64,000 nucleotides of DNA, taken from assembly GCF_000341735.1 (NCBI RefSeq), contig NZ_KB455575.1, forward strand, positions 1,980,120-2,044,119, read 5' to 3'. The position numbers were made by a program, and so were the translations under genes. Position 1 is the stretch's first letter; every line of letters begins with the position of its first letter. Shown here piece by piece: positions 62,488 to 64,000 of the stretch. A model generated the notes under the pieces. It was given only the letters and a program-made list of their open reading frames with translations. It did no database searches and was not told the origin of the DNA. Source of the DNA: Methylotuvimicrobium buryatense 5G (GTDB taxonomy: Bacteria; Pseudomonadota; Gammaproteobacteria; Methylococcales; Methylomonadaceae).

Positions 62488-64000
62488 GTGTGGCCACAAC
62501 ATAGAGTATTTTTACCGACGAAAGTGAAAATCCCTATGAAGCAGCCACAGCTAACAGATACCCTTTTTGATGACTTTTTGCAAGAGCTCCCAGCAGATTT
62601 CCAGGAGCAGGCCTATGAATTACAGGCGTTTGCACGGGCACGGAAAATCCGATCACCGTTGCAGTTATTGCAGTTAGTCCTGTTGTATTGCGGACAGGAC
62701 TTGTCGTTGCGCAGCTGCGCCGGCGAAGTCGCCAAGCTTCAGGGTTATTTGAGCGATACGGCGGTGATCAAGCGATTGGCGGCCTGCGTGGCGTGGATCA
62801 AGTCATTACTGAAAAGTGTGTTCGGGTTGGATAAAGTGTTCAACAACGGCGCACTGAATTTCATTGTGATTGACGGTTCGACCGTGCAAGAACCCGGTGC
62901 GAAAGAAACAACGTATCGCTTGCATGTGGCCATCGACCTGTTGAGTTTGACACTCCGCGAGGTCCAAGCGCGCCAAGATTTTTCGCGAAAGCTGAAATGG
63001 GGTCCGTCCGATTTCAGCAGCGAAAAATGACTTGGCGATTATTGCCTTCGGCGGCCCCGATTCGCCCTGCGTCCGTGCCACTACGCCACATCATCGTATA
63101 CTCGATGCGACTCCGTAGCACTCCCACAAATGGCTTTACGCCGTGTCGCGATGCCTTGTATTTTGCCTCCGCCTGCGCTATTCGCGCAGACTCCGGCAAA
63201 ACACCCGGCGCTACGGCTATCGGGGACTAAAAATCTTCACTTCGCTAACGCTCCGTTTCCAAGATTTTCAGCGAGCGTCACGACCGATAAAGTCGGCGAG
63301 AGCTTGGATCATTATCAGTTGACTGCAGGTGATGTCGCGTTGCTTGATTGAGGCTACAACCAACCGAAGTCTTTAGTCCCGGTCATTGATCGCGGCGGCC
63401 ACGTCGTACTGCGCTACAATCCACACAGCATGACGCTTTACGAACGGTGCAACGAACCGAAAGGTGTTAAAATCGATTGGGAACAGCGCATACGCGATTT
63501 GAATGGTCAGCCGGGTGCGATACCCGTTTATCTGTGCCATCAAGACAAACGTATTGAAGGCGTGGTGCATGCGATGCCGTTACCGCCGGAACAGGCCGCG
63601 CAAGCACGCCGCAAAGCGAAACAACGCGCGCGTGATAAAGGTCGCACGGCGAGCCAAAAGACCTTGATGCTGAGCGGCTGGGTGTTGATTTTTACTTCGC
63701 TCCCCGAAGCGCTGCTCGACACGAAATCAATCGCTGAGCTCTACCGGGTTCGCTGGCAAGTGGAGCTGGTCATAAAGCGGCTAAAGAGCTTGCTTGATAT
63801 CGACCGGCTACGCGCCCGAAAAGACAGCAAGCTGGCGGATTTATATTTGCACGGCAAGTTACTGTTTGCTGCAGTGACTCAAAAAATAGCGCAGCGCCGA
63901 TTCGGCCGGGCGGCCACCACAATGGACGGTGATCGTTCGATTACCCATTGGCGTTTATGGCGCACGATCGCCAATGAGATCAAGGCAGGACTTACGGCTT
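62436..64000 (+). mobile_element. IS4-family insertion sequence, decayed and cut by the window edge
   Basis: The left end CATAGACGCCAACTTAAGG starts at 62436, 100 bp before the transposase ATG. It resembles the termini of the small element at 3490-3666. The insertion interrupts a dispersed repeat (GATCAGGGGATCGCTCCC). The right end lies beyond the window, so target duplication cannot be tested. Confidence 0.75.
62536..64000 (+). pseudogene. IS4-family transposase, interrupted and with a nonsense codon
   Basis: The N-terminal part starts MKQPQLTDTLFDDFLQELPA and contains the first Asp in FIVIDGSTVQEPGAK. About 290 bp of foreign sequence (roughly 62970-63265) interrupts it after LTLREVQ; the gene resumes at VTTDKVGESLDHYQLTAGDV. 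The second Asp motif DRGYNQP is broken by TGA (63349-63351) in place of an Arg codon. Downstream the same frame is open to the end and includes the IS4 signature YRVRWQVELVIKRLK (Y-2-R-3-E-6-K). The gene is non-functional as read; the last codons are outside the window. Confidence 0.88.

Noticed and set aside
1..64000. CRISPR array
   Set aside because: The repeated sequences are dispersed singly between genes and have no regular spacer arrangement; no cas gene is seen.

Overview
The window looks like a chromosomal segment of a gammaproteobacterium. A Methylococcales-type (type I methanotroph) host is my best guess, because pyruvate phosphate dikinase sits beside an exosortase A (XrtA)/PEP-CTERM exopolysaccharide locus and several families of short transposon-like repeats lie between genes. 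No methane-oxidation gene is present, so this placement is inference.

Layout. 1-470: the end of a histone-deacetylase-like gene and a small inverted-repeat element. 470-3220: ppdK. 3751-20848: the XrtA-associated exopolysaccharide locus. It holds a glycosyltransferase, a FemAB-like protein, a polysaccharide deacetylase, an outer-membrane beta-barrel protein, a tyrosine autokinase, a chain-length determinant, an export lipoprotein with an unusual Gly/Met repeat, prsT (split by an IS66-family element that left an exact 8-bp target duplication), and the two-component pair prsK-prsR on the other strand. The exosortase itself is not in the window. 20950-26325: housekeeping genes folD, parC, an acyl-CoA thioesterase and a lytic transglycosylase. 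26635-30558: three consecutive predicted lipoproteins (TssJ-like, caspase-like with Sel1 and coiled-coil regions, alpha/beta-hydrolase). 30756-35055: rlmB-rnr, a tRNA-Leu(CAG) with a near-consensus promoter, and a metallophosphoesterase. 35123-38795: a redox operon (c-heme DUF3365 protein, pentaheme cytochrome, Bfd-flavin reductase-membrane fusion) behind a cysteine-rich HTH regulator. 38995-46358: two divergent operons, CHASE2 protein/small secreted protein/M48 protease and ECF sigma/anti-sigma/caspase-Sel1 protein. 47042-54925: a type I restriction-modification locus (hsdM-hsdS, higBA, hsdR). 55489-60868: an arsenic-organification cluster (arsM, arsenosugar glycosyltransferase, arsS) and a TVP38-disulfide reductase fusion. 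61042-61866: a YbgA-type protein. 62436-64000: a decayed IS4-family element running off the end.

Intergenic space is rich in short non-autonomous elements. Family A is 182 bp with 3-bp TTA/TAA duplications. Family B is about 160 bp. Family C is 276 bp with a 9-bp duplication and is nested in a B copy. Family D is about 87 bp and nested in both A and C. Nine copies of a 19-bp hairpin core (GGACGCCGTGAATACGTCC or its complement) are shared across the A and B families.

The most promising candidates for an undescribed system are the TssJ/caspase/hydrolase lipoprotein trio, the divergent CHASE2-M48 and sigma-caspase operons, and the nested mosaic repeats. All gene functions are inferred from sequence features only; no database search was run.
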